Source: Salimicrobium album (GTDB taxonomy: Bacteria; Bacillota; Bacilli; Bacillales; Halobacillaceae). From it: 64,000 nt of DNA. The stretch is from positions 62,001-126,000 of the forward strand of contig NZ_FNOS01000003.1 of the NCBI RefSeq assembly GCF_900107115.1, in the 5' to 3' direction. Of this stretch, positions 53,024-62,797 are shown in pieces. The translations under genes and the position numbers were made by a program. The stretch's first letter is position 1. Every line of letters starts with the position of its first letter. A model generated the notes under the pieces. It searched no databases and had not been told where the DNA came from. It saw only the letters and a program-made list of their open reading frames with translations.

Positions 53024-53836
53024 ATGATTTCATCCATACTGCAGCAACCGGAATACAGGCTCGTGGACCACAGCGACCCGGAACTTCATACATCCGCCCT
53101 GCCGTCCTTCGCCTATGATGATGCGCTGGCGACATCTGTCGGGGCAGGGACGAGCCCGGCCACTGCCCGTCTGTGGGTACACCCGAAAACCGTCGTCCTC
53201 GGCATACCCGACGCGCGCCTTCCCTACATCTCCGAAGGTATCGACTACCTGGAAGAAGAAGGGTACAGCGTCGTCGTCCGAAACTCCGGAGGTCTCGCCG
53301 TCGTACTGGACGAAGGAGTACTCAACCTTTCCCTCATCTTTCCGGAGACGAAAGGAGTCGATATTCATGGCGGGTACGACGTTATGGTCGAATTCATCCG
53401 CTCTCTTATCGATGCCGACATCGATGTATATGAGATTTCCCGCTCCTACTGTCCGGGCGACTATGACTTGAGTATAGACGGGCGGAAGTTTGCAGGTATA
53501 TCCCAGCGCCGTGTAAAAGGCGGATTCGCCGTACAGATCTACCTTGATGTGACAGGAAGCGGACAGCAGCGGGCAGAGCTGATCCGGAACTTTTACGACA
53601 CAGCGAAAAAAGGGGAGGAGACAAAATTCTCTTTTCCCGATATCGATCCGTCCGTCATGGCTTCGCTCAACGAACTGCTGGAAGAAACGGTTACGATAGA
53701 ATCGATCACGGAACGGATCAAAGACCGTCTCCGTCATTACAGTGACAGCGTCATTTCCTACCCGCTTACGGACCAAGAAGTAGAGTGGCTCAGTAAACGG
53801 ACAGAACAGATGGTGTCCAGAAACAAAAGAGTGTAA
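53024..53836 (+). CDS. lipL: Octanoyl-[GcvH]:protein N-octanoyltransferase (LipL)
   Basis: Moves octanoate from GcvH to E2 subunits in the B. subtilis-type lipoate pathway. The 270-residue BPL/LPL-fold protein has RNSGGLAVVLDEGVLNLSLIF and the catalytic Cys in SYCPGDYDLSIDGRKFAGI. The start ATG at 53024 (MISSILQQPEYRL) has AAAGGAG nine bases upstream; the in-frame extension to 52880 is not supported. TATAAT at 52985-52990 is the probable -10. Convergent with pta, as in B. subtilis (ywfL). Confidence 0.93.
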   Translation: MISSILQQPEYRLVDHSDPELHTSALPSFAYDDALATSVGAGTSPATARLWVHPKTVVLGIPDARLPYISEGIDYLEEEGYSVVVRNSGGLAVVLDEGVLNLSLIFPETKGVDIHGGYDVMVEFIRSLIDADIDVYEISRSYCPGDYDLSIDGRKFAGISQRRVKGGFAVQIYLDVTGSGQQRAELIRNFYDTAKKGEETKFSFPDIDPSVMASLNELLEETVTIESITERIKDRLRHYSDSVISYPLTDQEVEWLSKRTEQMVSRNKRV

Positions 53837-53860
53837 AAAGACCAGAAATCCTGAGCTGCT

Positions 53861-53898
53861 AAAAAAGCGCGGTGCCCGCTATCGGCACCACGCTTTTT
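53861..53898. terminator. Bidirectional terminator between lipL and pta
   Basis: GCGCGGTGCC...GGCACCACGC (one mismatch) with A-run before and T-run after. Confidence 0.85.
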
Positions 53899-53903
53899 GT
53901 ATA

Positions 53904-54878
53904 TTACTCTACAGACTGGGCGGCTGTTATGATGGCAAGCTTGTACACATCATCCGCATTACAGCCTCTCGACAAATCGTTCACAGGCTGATTGAGTCCC
54001 TGAAGCACGGGTCCGACAGCATCAAAACCACCGAGACGCTGGGCTATTTTATAGCCGATATTTCCCGCTTCGAGGCTCGGGAAGATGAACGTGTTCGCTT
54101 TTCCTTCAAGTGGAGAATCCGGCGCTTTCTTTTCAGCGACGGAAGGAACGAAAGCAGCGTCAAACTGAAATTCCCCGTCAATCAGAAGGTCGCTCCGCTG
54201 CTCTTTCACAATCTCGAGAGCTTCTCCCACTTTTTCGGTTTCCGGAGAGACGGCCGAACCTTTCGTGGAGAAACTGAGCATAGCTACACGAGGGTCGATA
54301 TCGAAAAGGGCGGCAGTGTCTGCGCTGGCCATCGCGATTTCGGCCAGATCCTGACTGTCCGGGGAGATATTGATGGCACAGTCCGCGAAAATGTATTTTT
54401 CCTCGTCCCGGACCATGACGAATACTCCGGACGTCTTGTTGATGCCTTCTTTCGTTTTTATAATCTGAAGAGCCGGGCGCACCGTATCTCCTGTGGAGTG
54501 TACTGCTCCGCTTACCAGTCCGTCCGCTTCGTTCATATACACGAGCATGGTACCGAAGTAGTTACCGTCTTTCAGAATGTCGCGGGCTTCCTCTTCGCTC
54601 GCCTTACCTTTTCGCCGATCCACAAAAAGCCGGACCATATCATCCATATTTCCATAAGTTTCCGGATCCACGATATCCACGCTGCTGAGATCGACTCCGT
54701 TCGTTTCCGCCTTCTGTTTCACTTCATCTTCATTTCCGACTAATACAGGACGGACATATCCTTCCGACCCGAGCCTCCCCGCAGCCGTCAGAATTCTTTC
54801 ATCTCCGGCCTCCGGAAAGACGATTCGCTTTCCTTTGCCTTCTATTTTTCCTTTCAGTGTGTCAAAAAGATCACTCAT
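53904..54878 (-). CDS. pta: Phosphate acetyltransferase
   Basis: Interconverts acetyl-CoA and acetyl-phosphate. The 324-residue short-type protein has the Pta/Ptb core: GMSDLFDTLKG start, GSEGYVRPVLVGNEDEV, MVYMNEADGLVSGAVHSTGDTVRPAL, LNQPVNDLSRGCNADDVYKL near the C terminus. Full length for B. subtilis type. A cre site, which controls pta in B. subtilis, was looked for upstream and not convincingly found. Confidence 0.96.
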   Translation of the reverse strand: MSDLFDTLKGKIEGKGKRIVFPEAGDERILTAAGRLGSEGYVRPVLVGNEDEVKQKAETNGVDLSSVDIVDPETYGNMDDMVRLFVDRRKGKASEEEARDILKDGNYFGTMLVYMNEADGLVSGAVHSTGDTVRPALQIIKTKEGINKTSGVFVMVRDEEKYIFADCAINISPDSQDLAEIAMASADTAALFDIDPRVAMLSFSTKGSAVSPETEKVGEALEIVKEQRSDLLIDGEFQFDAAFVPSVAEKKAPDSPLEGKANTFIFPSLEAGNIGYKIAQRLGGFDAVGPVLQGLNQPVNDLSRGCNADDVYKLAIITAAQSVE

Positions 54879-55123
54879 GTGTACCCCTCCTGTTTTGATG
54901 TCTGTATCATATGATAAAACGTGCCAGCTTAAAAGAAAAGCGATACACGTAAACGGCCGTCAGTAACCGCTCTTTATTTTCACTGTTCCCTAATCTTCTT
55001 TCGAATATGTGACAGAAATCGGAAAAATCGTTTACAGGAAAGTACTTCACATGCCCCTCCGGCACTCGTATGTTATATTGAATAAGGACATAATTATATC
55101 AACCATAAAGGAGCGATTCGACT

Positions 55124-55864
55124 ATGCCAGAACCGGTTATAACAATGGACGGGTGGTACGTCCTTCACGATTTCCGTACGATGGACTGGACTTCCTGGAA
55201 GTACGCGAGTGCCGAAGAGCGCCAGCAGGCGATTCAGGAATTTCAGGCGCTGATGGAGACTTTTGAGACGAAAGAAGACAACCGCGAAGGAAGTCACGCT
55301 ATCTATACGATTGTCGGCCAGAAAGCTGATCTCATGATGATGATTCTGCGCCCGACTATGGAAGAACTCAACGAAATCGAGACGGCTTTCAATAAATCCA
55401 AACTGGCGGAATTCATGACGCCGGCCTACTCTTACGTGTCGGTCATCGAACTCTCCAACTACATGGGAGGCGACCAGAATCCGGAAGATCCGGAAATCGA
55501 AGGCCGTCTGAAGCCGAAACTTCCGAAATGGGAACACGTCTGCTTCTACCCTATGGATAAGCGTCGTCAGGGGAATGACAACTGGTACGTTCTCGAGAAG
55601 GACGAGCGGGCGAAACTGATGTACGAGCACGGCATGACCGGGCGTCAGTACGCCGGTAAAATCCGTCAGTTCATCAGCGGATCGATCGGTTTTGACGACT
55701 GGGAATGGGGCGTGACCCTGTTTGCGCACGACGTTCTTCAATTCAAAAAGCTCGTCTATGAGATGCGCTTTGACGAAGTGACTTCCCGTTATGGTGACTT
55801 CGGTTCCTTTTTCATCGGCAACCTCCTTACAAAAGAAAAAGCGGAGACGTTCTTCGAAGCATAA
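55124..55864 (+). CDS. hemQ: Coproheme decarboxylase HemQ (chlorite dismutase family)
   Basis: Converts coproheme III to heme b in the Gram-positive coproporphyrin-dependent pathway. The 246-residue protein has the coproheme-binding segment [17 protein letters not shown] and the proximal His in [19 protein letters not shown]. Its length matches the family. A GGAG-type ribosome site (AAGGAGCG) precedes the ATG; TTCACA-17-TATGTT may be its promoter (about 55045-55075). Divergent from pta. Confidence 0.95.
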   Translation: MPEPVITMDGWYVLHDFRTMDWTSWKYASAEERQQAIQEFQALMETFETKEDNREGSHAIYTIVGQKADLMMMILRPTMEELNEIETAFNKSKLAEFMTPAYSYVSVIELSNYMGGDQNPEDPEIEGRLKPKLPKWEHVCFYPMDKRRQGNDNWYVLEKDERAKLMYEHGMTGRQYAGKIRQFISGSIGFDDWEWGVTLFAHDVLQFKKLVYEMRFDEVTSRYGDFGSFFIGNLLTKEKAETFFEA

Positions 55865-55883
55865 AACGTTTTTTTCCGCAAAA

Positions 55884-55919
55884 CAAAACCCCGGCCTGAC
55901 ACTGTCAGTCCGGGATTTT
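55884..55919. terminator. Bidirectional terminator between hemQ and ywdK
   Basis: CCCGGCCTGAC...GTCAGTCCGGG (one mismatch), T-rich on both sides. Confidence 0.8.
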
Positions 55920-55938
55920 CAATTGCAACATTTTCTGA

Positions 55939-56307
55939 CTACAGAACTTTCATCGCTCCAATACCGAGCAGTACCCATCCGATAAGGAAAGCGACTCCAC
56001 CGAACGGAGTGATCATGGCAAATGTTTTCACACCGCTTACGGCATATACATAAAGACTTCCGGAAAACAGAAGAATGCCGGCAAAAAACAGCCACCCGGC
56101 TCCTGTGAACATTCCGGATGCACCCTTACCGAGCAGCAGCGCCGTTATGAACAGCGCCATCGTGTGGAACATCTGATAGTTCACCGCTTTCTCCCACTGA
56201 CCGAGGCCTTTTTCGGACACTTTTCCTTCCAGCCCGTGTGCCCCGAACGCTCCGAGTGCCACAGCAAGAAAGCCGTTAATGACTCCCAGCAATAAAAACA
56301 GTTTCAT
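55939..56307 (-). CDS. ywdK: YwdK/DUF423 family membrane protein
   Basis: A 122-residue protein with four membrane helices (NGFLAVALGAFGAHGLEGK, FHTMALFITALLLG, AGWLFFAGILLFSGSLYVYA, and AMITPFGGVAFLIGWVLLG). The His in GAFGAHGLEGK is typical for DUF423. Function unknown. Downstream of ywdI by 15 bases. Confidence 0.9.
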   Translation of the reverse strand: MKLFLLLGVINGFLAVALGAFGAHGLEGKVSEKGLGQWEKAVNYQMFHTMALFITALLLGKGASGMFTGAGWLFFAGILLFSGSLYVYAVSGVKTFAMITPFGGVAFLIGWVLLGIGAMKVL

Positions 56308-56322
56308 TATTCTTCCCCCTTA

Positions 56323-56628
56323 TCAAAAATCAAAGATAGACGAACCGTTCGCTCCGTCGTGATCCAGTTTATCATTTGTGCTTTTCCGCTCCGGCGGGTC
56401 TTCCCCCATCATCTTCCTCATTTCTTCCGCCGTCGGCTGCATATCGTTCTTCTTCGCAGTTTCCGGTGCCCCGGCGGACTCCTGCCTTTCCTCTTCGAGC
56501 ACCAGATCACACAGCAGCCGGACAGCCCGGGCATGTTCCCTGACCCGGACCGGGTCTTCGTGCCTGAGCATAGCTTCCTCTATTTCTTTATTCATTCGCT
56601 GCAGTAATTGTTGCATGGAGATGCTCAT
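56323..56628 (-). CDS. ywdI: YwdI family protein (DUF5327)
   Basis: A 101-residue soluble protein starting MSISMQQLLQRMNKEIEEAM with a helix and ending in NGSSIFDF, the characteristic end of YwdI. The middle is disordered, rich in Glu, Lys and Pro. Function unknown. Forms an operon with ywdK. Confidence 0.82.
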   Translation of the reverse strand: MSISMQQLLQRMNKEIEEAMLRHEDPVRVREHARAVRLLCDLVLEEERQESAGAPETAKKNDMQPTAEEMRKMMGEDPPERKSTNDKLDHDGANGSSIFDF

Positions 56629-56737
56629 CAGCTACACATCCTTTCCATCTGTCAGTTTATCACGATTGCCACGGGATTACCTATGACAAAAATTCGATAA
56701 TATTTTCAAAGGGAACAGGGGATAAAACCGGACAGGC

Positions 56738-56775
56738 AAAAAAGAACAACACGCAGATCTATCCGTGTTGTTCTT
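56738..56775 (-). terminator. Terminator of the NSS transporter gene
   Basis: 12-bp perfect stem AAGAACAACACG/CGTGTTGTTCTT, loop of ten, then TTTT on the minus strand. Confidence 0.85.
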
Positions 56776-56831
56776 CCTGAAATCAATCATTGTTCATTTG
56801 ATGAAGATCCGTTTCGCTCCGGACTCATAGG

Positions 56832-58166
56832 TTACAGAACACTGCTTATAAAAATAATGATGATCATAACGGGTAATAGATACTTCACAAGGCCATACCA
56901 GACGTTCCCGATGACATTATCACCGAAGTCCACGGCTTTCAGTGCTGTAGCCTTCGTAAAGTACCAGCCGACAAACAGCGCCATGGAAAGTCCTCCGAGC
57001 GGAAGCAGGATATTGGAGGCGATGTAGTCCATCGAGTCGAGGATGTTCCTCTCTCCGATCGGCGTTATCCCGGACCAGATTCCGAAACCGAGGGATACGG
57101 AGATGCCGAGAAAGAACATGATTACCCCGACAATGACGCTTGCCTTCGTTCTGCTCCAGCGGAAAAGGCGCATGAAGTAAGCTGTCGGCACTTCGAGTAT
57201 GGAAATCGCCGAAGAGAGAGCTGCCAGCGACAGAGCGAAGAAAAACAGCAGCCCCGCTATCCCCCCAAGCGGCATCTGTTCAAAGATGGAAGGAAGCGTT
57301 ATAAACACAAGCGGCGGTCCTGATGATGGATCGATATTAAAGGCGAACACCGCCGGAAAAATGACGATTCCTGAAATGACGGCGAAAAACGTGTCCATCA
57401 GACCGATTCCGACGGCAGCCCCCGGCAGCCGTTTATCGTCCGACAGGTAGCTGCCGTACGTAAGCAGCGCCCCCATACCAAGACTCAGGGAGAAAAAGGC
57501 CTGACCGAGGGCCTGCACGTAAATCGAAGGCTGGGTCAGCGCCGACCAGTCCGGTCGAAACAGGAAACTCAGTCCTTCCATGGACCCGTCCAGCGAAAGG
57601 CTGACCCCTGCAAGGGCCAGAAGCAGCAGGGCAAGCAGCGGCATGAATACTTTATTCGCCGTTTCTATCCCCTTCTTCACTCCACTGAATACGATCACGA
57701 TGGTCATAGTCATAAATAGAGCGGACCAGAAAAGCGGCTGCCACTCCTGCGTAATGAACCCGCCGAAAGCCCCTTCGTATCCTCCCTCTGCAGGAGCCTG
57801 AAAGAAGTCACCTGTGATGTAATGAAACAGGTAGTAGAGCGACCAGCCAGCGACTACTGCATAAAAACTCAAAATCAGAAAAGCGCTGAAGACCCCGAAG
57901 AACCCGGTCAGAAACCACGGCGTCCCGGGCGCAAGCTTCTGATACGAGCCGATCACATCACTTTTCGCTTTCCTCCCGATACTGACTTCTGCCAACAGAA
58001 GCGGAATTCCGATTAAAAATACAAATACAAGATATAAAAGCAGAAACGCTCCGCCACCGTTGTTTCCGGCTACGAATGAAAAACGCCATATATTTCCGAG
58101 ACCTACAGCCGAACCCATCGCTGCAAGCATAAACCCGAGTTTCGTCCCCCACTGTTCACGAGCCAT
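56832..58166 (-). CDS. Sodium-coupled transporter, NSS (SNF) family
   Basis: A 444-residue protein with about 11-12 membrane helices, of the neurotransmitter:sodium symporter family (LeuT/MhsT type), importing amino acids or similar with Na+. The helix 1 motif GSAVGLGNIWRFSFVAGNNGGGAF is the Na+ and substrate-binding signature. The start MAREQWGTKLGFML at 58166 has GGAGGAGG upstream. The exact substrate is not evident. Confidence 0.93.
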   Translation of the reverse strand: MAREQWGTKLGFMLAAMGSAVGLGNIWRFSFVAGNNGGGAFLLLYLVFVFLIGIPLLLAEVSIGRKAKSDVIGSYQKLAPGTPWFLTGFFGVFSAFLILSFYAVVAGWSLYYLFHYITGDFFQAPAEGGYEGAFGGFITQEWQPLFWSALFMTMTIVIVFSGVKKGIETANKVFMPLLALLLLALAGVSLSLDGSMEGLSFLFRPDWSALTQPSIYVQALGQAFFSLSLGMGALLTYGSYLSDDKRLPGAAVGIGLMDTFFAVISGIVIFPAVFAFNIDPSSGPPLVFITLPSIFEQMPLGGIAGLLFFFALSLAALSSAISILEVPTAYFMRLFRWSRTKASVIVGVIMFFLGISVSLGFGIWSGITPIGERNILDSMDYIASNILLPLGGLSMALFVGWYFTKATALKAVDFGDNVIGNVWYGLVKYLLPVMIIIIFISSVL

Positions 58167-58293
58167 AATAAACCTCCTCCACATTGAATATGCACCATCA
58201 TACCACACATCCCCCCCGGTTACGACACGGGTTACCCCTTTTTCCAACTATTCGGTTTATTCATGTTGATGTATGAATATTATATAAGACAGT

Positions 58294-58332
58294 AAAAAAG
58301 CCGTCTCCCCTTTTTTCCCGGGAATACGGCTC
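58294..58332 (-). terminator. Terminator of the phasin-UbiB operon
   Basis: Minus strand AGCCGTATTCCC, loop, GGGAGACGGCT followed by six T. Confidence 0.82.
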
Positions 58333-58349
58333 TTCACAGTTTATATTTC

Positions 58350-58661
58350 TTAGTCATTCTCATTTTCGCGATGAAGCTTCTCCAGACGTTCCACCCGGGC
58401 TTCAAGTTTATAGTAGTCTTCTTCCGTAACAAAACCGATTTCCTTCAGCCGGTCTTTCATCATAGTCCGCGTCTGGTTCGTAAAGTCCATGTCGGCGTTC
58501 TGACCTTTTTCCATCCATTCATTCATCATCGCTTTCGCTTCTTTCGGGGTCATTTCCCCTTTGTCGACCATGTCCTGCACCATCTTCTCAAATCTTTCCT
58601 TGCCGCTTATAGCTGCTCCGACACCGAGGTAAAACCCGCGCTTCATCCATTTGTCCATCAT
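58350..58661 (-). CDS. Phasin-like / PHA-synthesis-regulator family protein
   Basis: A 103-residue helical protein (MMDKWMKRGFYLGVGAAISGKERFEKMVQDMVDKGEMTPKEA...). The amphipathic first helix followed by KGEMTPKEAKAMMNEWMEKG and the C-terminal coiled coil YKLEARVERLEKLHRE fit the small 'polyhydroxyalkanoate synthesis regulator phasin' family of Firmicutes. It lies 13 bases after the UbiB-family gene and probably shares its transcript. AGGAGG precedes the ATG. Function uncertain. Confidence 0.8.
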   Translation of the reverse strand: MMDKWMKRGFYLGVGAAISGKERFEKMVQDMVDKGEMTPKEAKAMMNEWMEKGQNADMDFTNQTRTMMKDRLKEIGFVTEEDYYKLEARVERLEKLHRENEND

Positions 58662-58674
58662 TTTATCACTCCTC

Positions 58675-60375
58675 CTAGGAAATATTTTTGATCATACTTG
58701 CATGTTTCCATGAAAACAGAAAAGTTCCGGCAAAACTCACGCCTGATATTAGATATAACACCCAGATCGGGATCTCCTCCAAACTCGCTGGCAGAAAGAA
58801 GGAGGCGACCAGGGTGGTACTCCCGATTAAAAAAGTGACAGCAGCATAGAAAAAATAGAAATGATGCCACAACGTCTGCTGCTGCTTCGTCTGCTGCCAT
58901 TCCCGCTCCTTATCCCCGTCTTCGAGAAACTCCACGAGTGCCCGGGGCAGGGAAAGGAGAGGCTGGCCCGTCTCTTTTACTATGTTTTTATAAAAACCGA
59001 ATTTGGACTGATTGCCCGTCATCCATTCATTGATCACCGGCTTGCCCCACGATACGAGATCCATTTGCGGGTATACAGCCGTAAGCACTCCTAAAATCAT
59101 GGACGCCGCCCTTCCGAGAAAAGCGTAGTCGGCCGGCAGCTGTATCGGCTGGTCTTTCACGAAATCCTGAAGATCTTCCAGAATATCGTTCATGACGGTT
59201 GCGTCCATCTTACTCATATCTTCACTCAAATACATCGACACCAGTCGACGCATCATCTTCTTCATCGCTTCCGTATCTGCATCATCGAGAAGAAAATTCA
59301 TTTCTCTGAGCGACTCCACCACTCTGTCATAATCATCGATAATGAACCCTTCGATCATAGAGCGGATGTGGTCGACGTCTTCCCTTTTCACTTTTCCGAC
59401 CATACCGAAATCGATAACGACTACGGTACCGTCCTCTTTAATCATTATATTTCCCGCATGCGGGTCCGCATGAAACATTCCGGCATTGACGAACTGTTCC
59501 ACACAAAGATCGAATATAGTCCGGGCAAGCTTCTCGCGGTCCAGGTCATTTCTTTTGATGAAGGAAATATCCGTTACCCGCGTACCTTCCACCCACTCCA
59601 TTACAAGCACACGACCGTTGGAAAGATCGGTGAAATATTCCGGTATGTACACGTTGGAATGCTCTTCGAACCTTTTCCGGAAGTAATTCCCGTTCTCAAG
59701 CTCCATCGTGAAATCCAGTTCATCGCTCATCACGGCTACGACTTCTTTATAGAGGGAAGGAAGATCCGCTTTCTTCCCGAAAATAGTAAAGCGGTTGAGT
59801 ATCCCGAACACCACTCTCATCGCCTTGAAATCCGTCTGGAAAATTTCTCTTACGCGATATCGCTGAACTTTGACTGCAACAGGGGTGCCATCATGAAGAT
59901 AAGCTTTATACACCTCCCCGATTGATGCGGAAGCGATGGGGTCTTCATCGATGGAGGCGATATATTTGTCCATGGACTCCTGCCAGTCCTCTTCTATAAT
60001 CCCTTTCGAATACTCAAAAGGTACGGGCTGGACACGATCGACCAGACCTTCGAGTTCACGTATGAAAGAAGAAGGGAGTAAGTCACCGCGTGAACTTAAG
60101 AACTGGCCGAACTTAATGAGCAGTCCCCCCAGATAAACGGCGCGCTGCCTGTATTCGGTAGCCAGTTCTTTCAGTAGTTTTTCCCACTTTCTTTCCGTTT
60201 CCTGATCCCATATTCTGTTCAGTTTCTGGAACCAGAATATTTTCCACAAAAACTTTATGGACATCCAGATAATTATATACATTCTATAAATCCCTATGTA
60301 CTTCTTCGACTCCAATGCCTTCCCCCCTCTTGCAAGTGTAATGACCCTTTCCCTTTCCAGCTTTCTTTCAACCAT
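58675..60375 (-). CDS. ABC1/UbiB-family atypical kinase
   Basis: A 566-residue protein with the UbiB/COQ8 features in order: KxGQ in IKFGQFLSSRGDLLP, an Ala-rich nucleotide loop IASASIGEVYKA, VAVKVQR with the ATP Lys, HADPHAGNIMIKEDG (catalytic-like) and VIDFGMVG. Two membrane helices end the protein (FYFFYAAVTFLIGSTTLVASFF; LYLISGVSFAGTFLFSW). In proteobacteria these proteins support ubiquinone biosynthesis; low-GC Gram-positives have menaquinone only, so the role here is open. Grouped with the phasin-like gene. Confidence 0.9.
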   Translation of the reverse strand: MVERKLERERVITLARGGKALESKKYIGIYRMYIIIWMSIKFLWKIFWFQKLNRIWDQETERKWEKLLKELATEYRQRAVYLGGLLIKFGQFLSSRGDLLPSSFIRELEGLVDRVQPVPFEYSKGIIEEDWQESMDKYIASIDEDPIASASIGEVYKAYLHDGTPVAVKVQRYRVREIFQTDFKAMRVVFGILNRFTIFGKKADLPSLYKEVVAVMSDELDFTMELENGNYFRKRFEEHSNVYIPEYFTDLSNGRVLVMEWVEGTRVTDISFIKRNDLDREKLARTIFDLCVEQFVNAGMFHADPHAGNIMIKEDGTVVVIDFGMVGKVKREDVDHIRSMIEGFIIDDYDRVVESLREMNFLLDDADTEAMKKMMRRLVSMYLSEDMSKMDATVMNDILEDLQDFVKDQPIQLPADYAFLGRAASMILGVLTAVYPQMDLVSWGKPVINEWMTGNQSKFGFYKNIVKETGQPLLSLPRALVEFLEDGDKEREWQQTKQQQTLWHHFYFFYAAVTFLIGSTTLVASFFLPASLEEIPIWVLYLISGVSFAGTFLFSWKHASMIKNIS

Positions 60376-60597
60376 AAAAAAACATGAATTTGAGCTTAAA
60401 GACTCGTTTATTTACTTTTTTTACCTTTTGACACAACTAAAGAACTAACTTTTTACAATGAAATAATGAGCATACTTCTTCCAAAAGAACAAAAACTGTC
60501 ACACCTGTACTTTTTTACTATTTTAATTATTTTGAAAATTTTATCATTTATGTGCATAATAGGTTTTGCAATCAAAATCGATACAGGGGGTCTGGAA

Positions 60598-62757
60598 ATG
60601 AGGAAATTATCCACCTGGCTGACCGCCGGGGCACTGTCAATGGTACTCGCTGCTCCGACAGTAAGTGCCGAAACATCTTCCACCGAAGACTACACGAACT
60701 GGAACAAGGAACGCTACACGGACAAAATGCACATCGACAGCATGCTTAGGCAGAAATCCGAGCAGGAAGGTTTCGATGAGAAAGCTATCGAAACGATCAG
60801 AAAAAATGCAGAAAATGTTAATTTTAATGAACAGGAAGGTTCGGAAAACGGAAGTGGAGATTCCGGATTTACATATGATGGAGGAACGAAAAAGTTTCTT
60901 GACCGGGATCTCGGATTCCAGGATTTCACTCTCCGCAGTTCGGGCGAGCATGTGGAAATATGGGTAGCGAACGACCTCTCCTTCCCGGAAGGTGACCCGC
61001 GTGAAGCTCATAAAATCAATCAGGAACAGGTAGATAAACTTACGAAAGAGTTCGATACGAATATTTATCCGAAAGCTACCGAATTTTTCGGTAAGCAGGA
61101 TCCGCTCGACGGGACGAATGCCCAGCTGGTGGATCTCGGCGTCGTCCCTGAAGGTTACTACGAGACCGAAGACGATGAGAAAATCACCATTCTCGTGAAC
61201 AATATCAAAGACGACAACTACAACGACCCGGACTACCCGTTCTTCGTCGCAGGCTTTTTCTGGCAGACGATCGAACAGTATACGGACCGTAATATCGTAA
61301 CGATCGATTCCCGGGACTGGGGCGAGCGTCTGGAAGAATCTTTTTTCTCGACCACCATCCACGAACTTCAGCACTTGATTCACGCTGATAATGACAGCGA
61401 CGAAACGTCCTGGGTGAACGAAGGGATGTCCACGTTCTCCGAGTACCTGGGCGGCTACGGCGTAGATGCCGGCTCCATCAATTTCCTGCTCGATCATCCG
61501 GAGAACTCTCTTACTGCCTGGGATGAACACGTAGATGCAAAAACGGGGCCGGAAACGATTGCGGACTACGGTCTCGTGCAGCTGTTCACTCTTTACAACT
61601 ACGAACAGTTCGGTCAGGAATTCATCCGTTCTGTAGCTACAAGCGATATCAACAGCATCGACAGCTACAGAAGAGCATATGAAGAATTCGGTATCAATAA
61701 GTCGTTCGAGGAAGTATATCAGGACTTCACTTCCGCACTCGTCATGGACGACAACAAGTTCAAAGGCGGAAAATACGGATTTGAAAACGTGGATCTGCGT
61801 GACCTTCCGACAGAAGATGGGACACGCGGAAAAACCGTGAACTTCGAAAAAGCCGAAGACTATGAAAAAGAAGGCGTACCTGCCTGGGGGACCGACTTCA
61901 AAGAATTCAATTTTGAACCGGGAGAAAATGTGGAATCCTTCGATTTCAACGGAGTCGACTTTCTTCCTTTCCAATGGACCTCGACAGAAGACCCGCTGAA
62001 TAAAGGCAACGATGTATATTACAGTACCAAAGGCGATGAAATGGATAACGCGATGATTTTTGAAGCGGATCTTTCAGGACTTAACGAAGCCACTCTTTCT
62101 TTTGATCACTACTACCAGATTGAAGAGAACTGGGACTTCGGAATGGTTCAGGTATCCACCGACGGCGGCGATACGTGGACGTCCCTCTCCAACGGGAACA
62201 CGACGAGTAACGTGACCGACCAGGGGTATCCGAAGATCAAAGAAAACGTTCCAGGTTTCACCGGAAGCAATGGTTCTTTCCAAAACGAAACATTCGACCT
62301 CTCTGAATATGCCGGAGAGAACGTACTGATCTCCTTCCGTTACCTTACGGACTGGGGTTCCACCGAAAAAGGCTGGTATCTCGACAACATTGAAGTTCCG
62401 GAAGCAGGAGTCTCTTACACCGGGGAGAGTACGGAAGGCTTTACTTCCCAGGCGGAACTGAACGAAAACTACGTGAACTACGGCGTTTCTTTCTTCAAAG
62501 AGAAGAATAACGGAAAGTATCAGGTCGTACACGTCGACCCGTTCAATATTACAGACAAGGATGCCCTCGAACTTCAGCAGGTATTCCGTCCCGGCAAAAC
62601 GTACATGACCACTCATTACGCTGCACCTCAGGACAGCACGGAGTATGTGAATTTCGAATATGAAATTTCCTACAAAGAAAACGGGAATAACGGCAATAAA
62701 GGCAATAATGGGAATAATGGTAACAGCGGGAACAACGGAAAAAACAAACAGAAATAA
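60598..62757 (+). CDS. Secreted zinc metalloprotease with InhA-like domain
   Basis: A 719-residue exported enzyme. Signal peptide RKLSTWLTAGALSMVLAAPTVSA, cleaved about residue 24. The zinc motif HELQHLIH begins at residue 255, with the third ligand likely Glu in WVNEGMSTFSEYL about 20 residues later, the HExxH...NEG gluzincin-type layout that I associate with M30 hyicolysin-like peptidases. A beta-sandwich region (about 460-640) with SFDHYYQIEENWDFGMVQVS and GWYLDNIEV resembles the MAM-like part of immune inhibitor A. The C terminus is an Asn/Gly-rich tail. Start ATG at 60598 has GGGGG upstream. Confidence 0.9.
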   Translation: MRKLSTWLTAGALSMVLAAPTVSAETSSTEDYTNWNKERYTDKMHIDSMLRQKSEQEGFDEKAIETIRKNAENVNFNEQEGSENGSGDSGFTYDGGTKKFLDRDLGFQDFTLRSSGEHVEIWVANDLSFPEGDPREAHKINQEQVDKLTKEFDTNIYPKATEFFGKQDPLDGTNAQLVDLGVVPEGYYETEDDEKITILVNNIKDDNYNDPDYPFFVAGFFWQTIEQYTDRNIVTIDSRDWGERLEESFFSTTIHELQHLIHADNDSDETSWVNEGMSTFSEYLGGYGVDAGSINFLLDHPENSLTAWDEHVDAKTGPETIADYGLVQLFTLYNYEQFGQEFIRSVATSDINSIDSYRRAYEEFGINKSFEEVYQDFTSALVMDDNKFKGGKYGFENVDLRDLPTEDGTRGKTVNFEKAEDYEKEGVPAWGTDFKEFNFEPGENVESFDFNGVDFLPFQWTSTEDPLNKGNDVYYSTKGDEMDNAMIFEADLSGLNEATLSFDHYYQIEENWDFGMVQVSTDGGDTWTSLSNGNTTSNVTDQGYPKIKENVPGFTGSNGSFQNETFDLSEYAGENVLISFRYLTDWGSTEKGWYLDNIEVPEAGVSYTGESTEGFTSQAELNENYVNYGVSFFKEKNNGKYQVVHVDPFNITDKDALELQQVFRPGKTYMTTHYAAPQDSTEYVNFEYEISYKENGNNGNKGNNGNNGNSGNNGKNKQK

Positions 62758-62764
62758 GCAGAAT

Positions 62765-62797
62765 CGGCCCTTTCAGAGGGCCGGTTTTATTTTTTCG
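62765..62797 (+). terminator. Terminator of the metalloprotease gene
   Basis: CGGCCCT, five-base loop, AGGGCCG followed by a T-rich run. Confidence 0.85.

Noticed and set aside
54879-55123. cre-like sequence upstream of pta
   Set aside because: No sequence reached a convincing match to TGWAARCGNTWNCW when aligned on the central CG.
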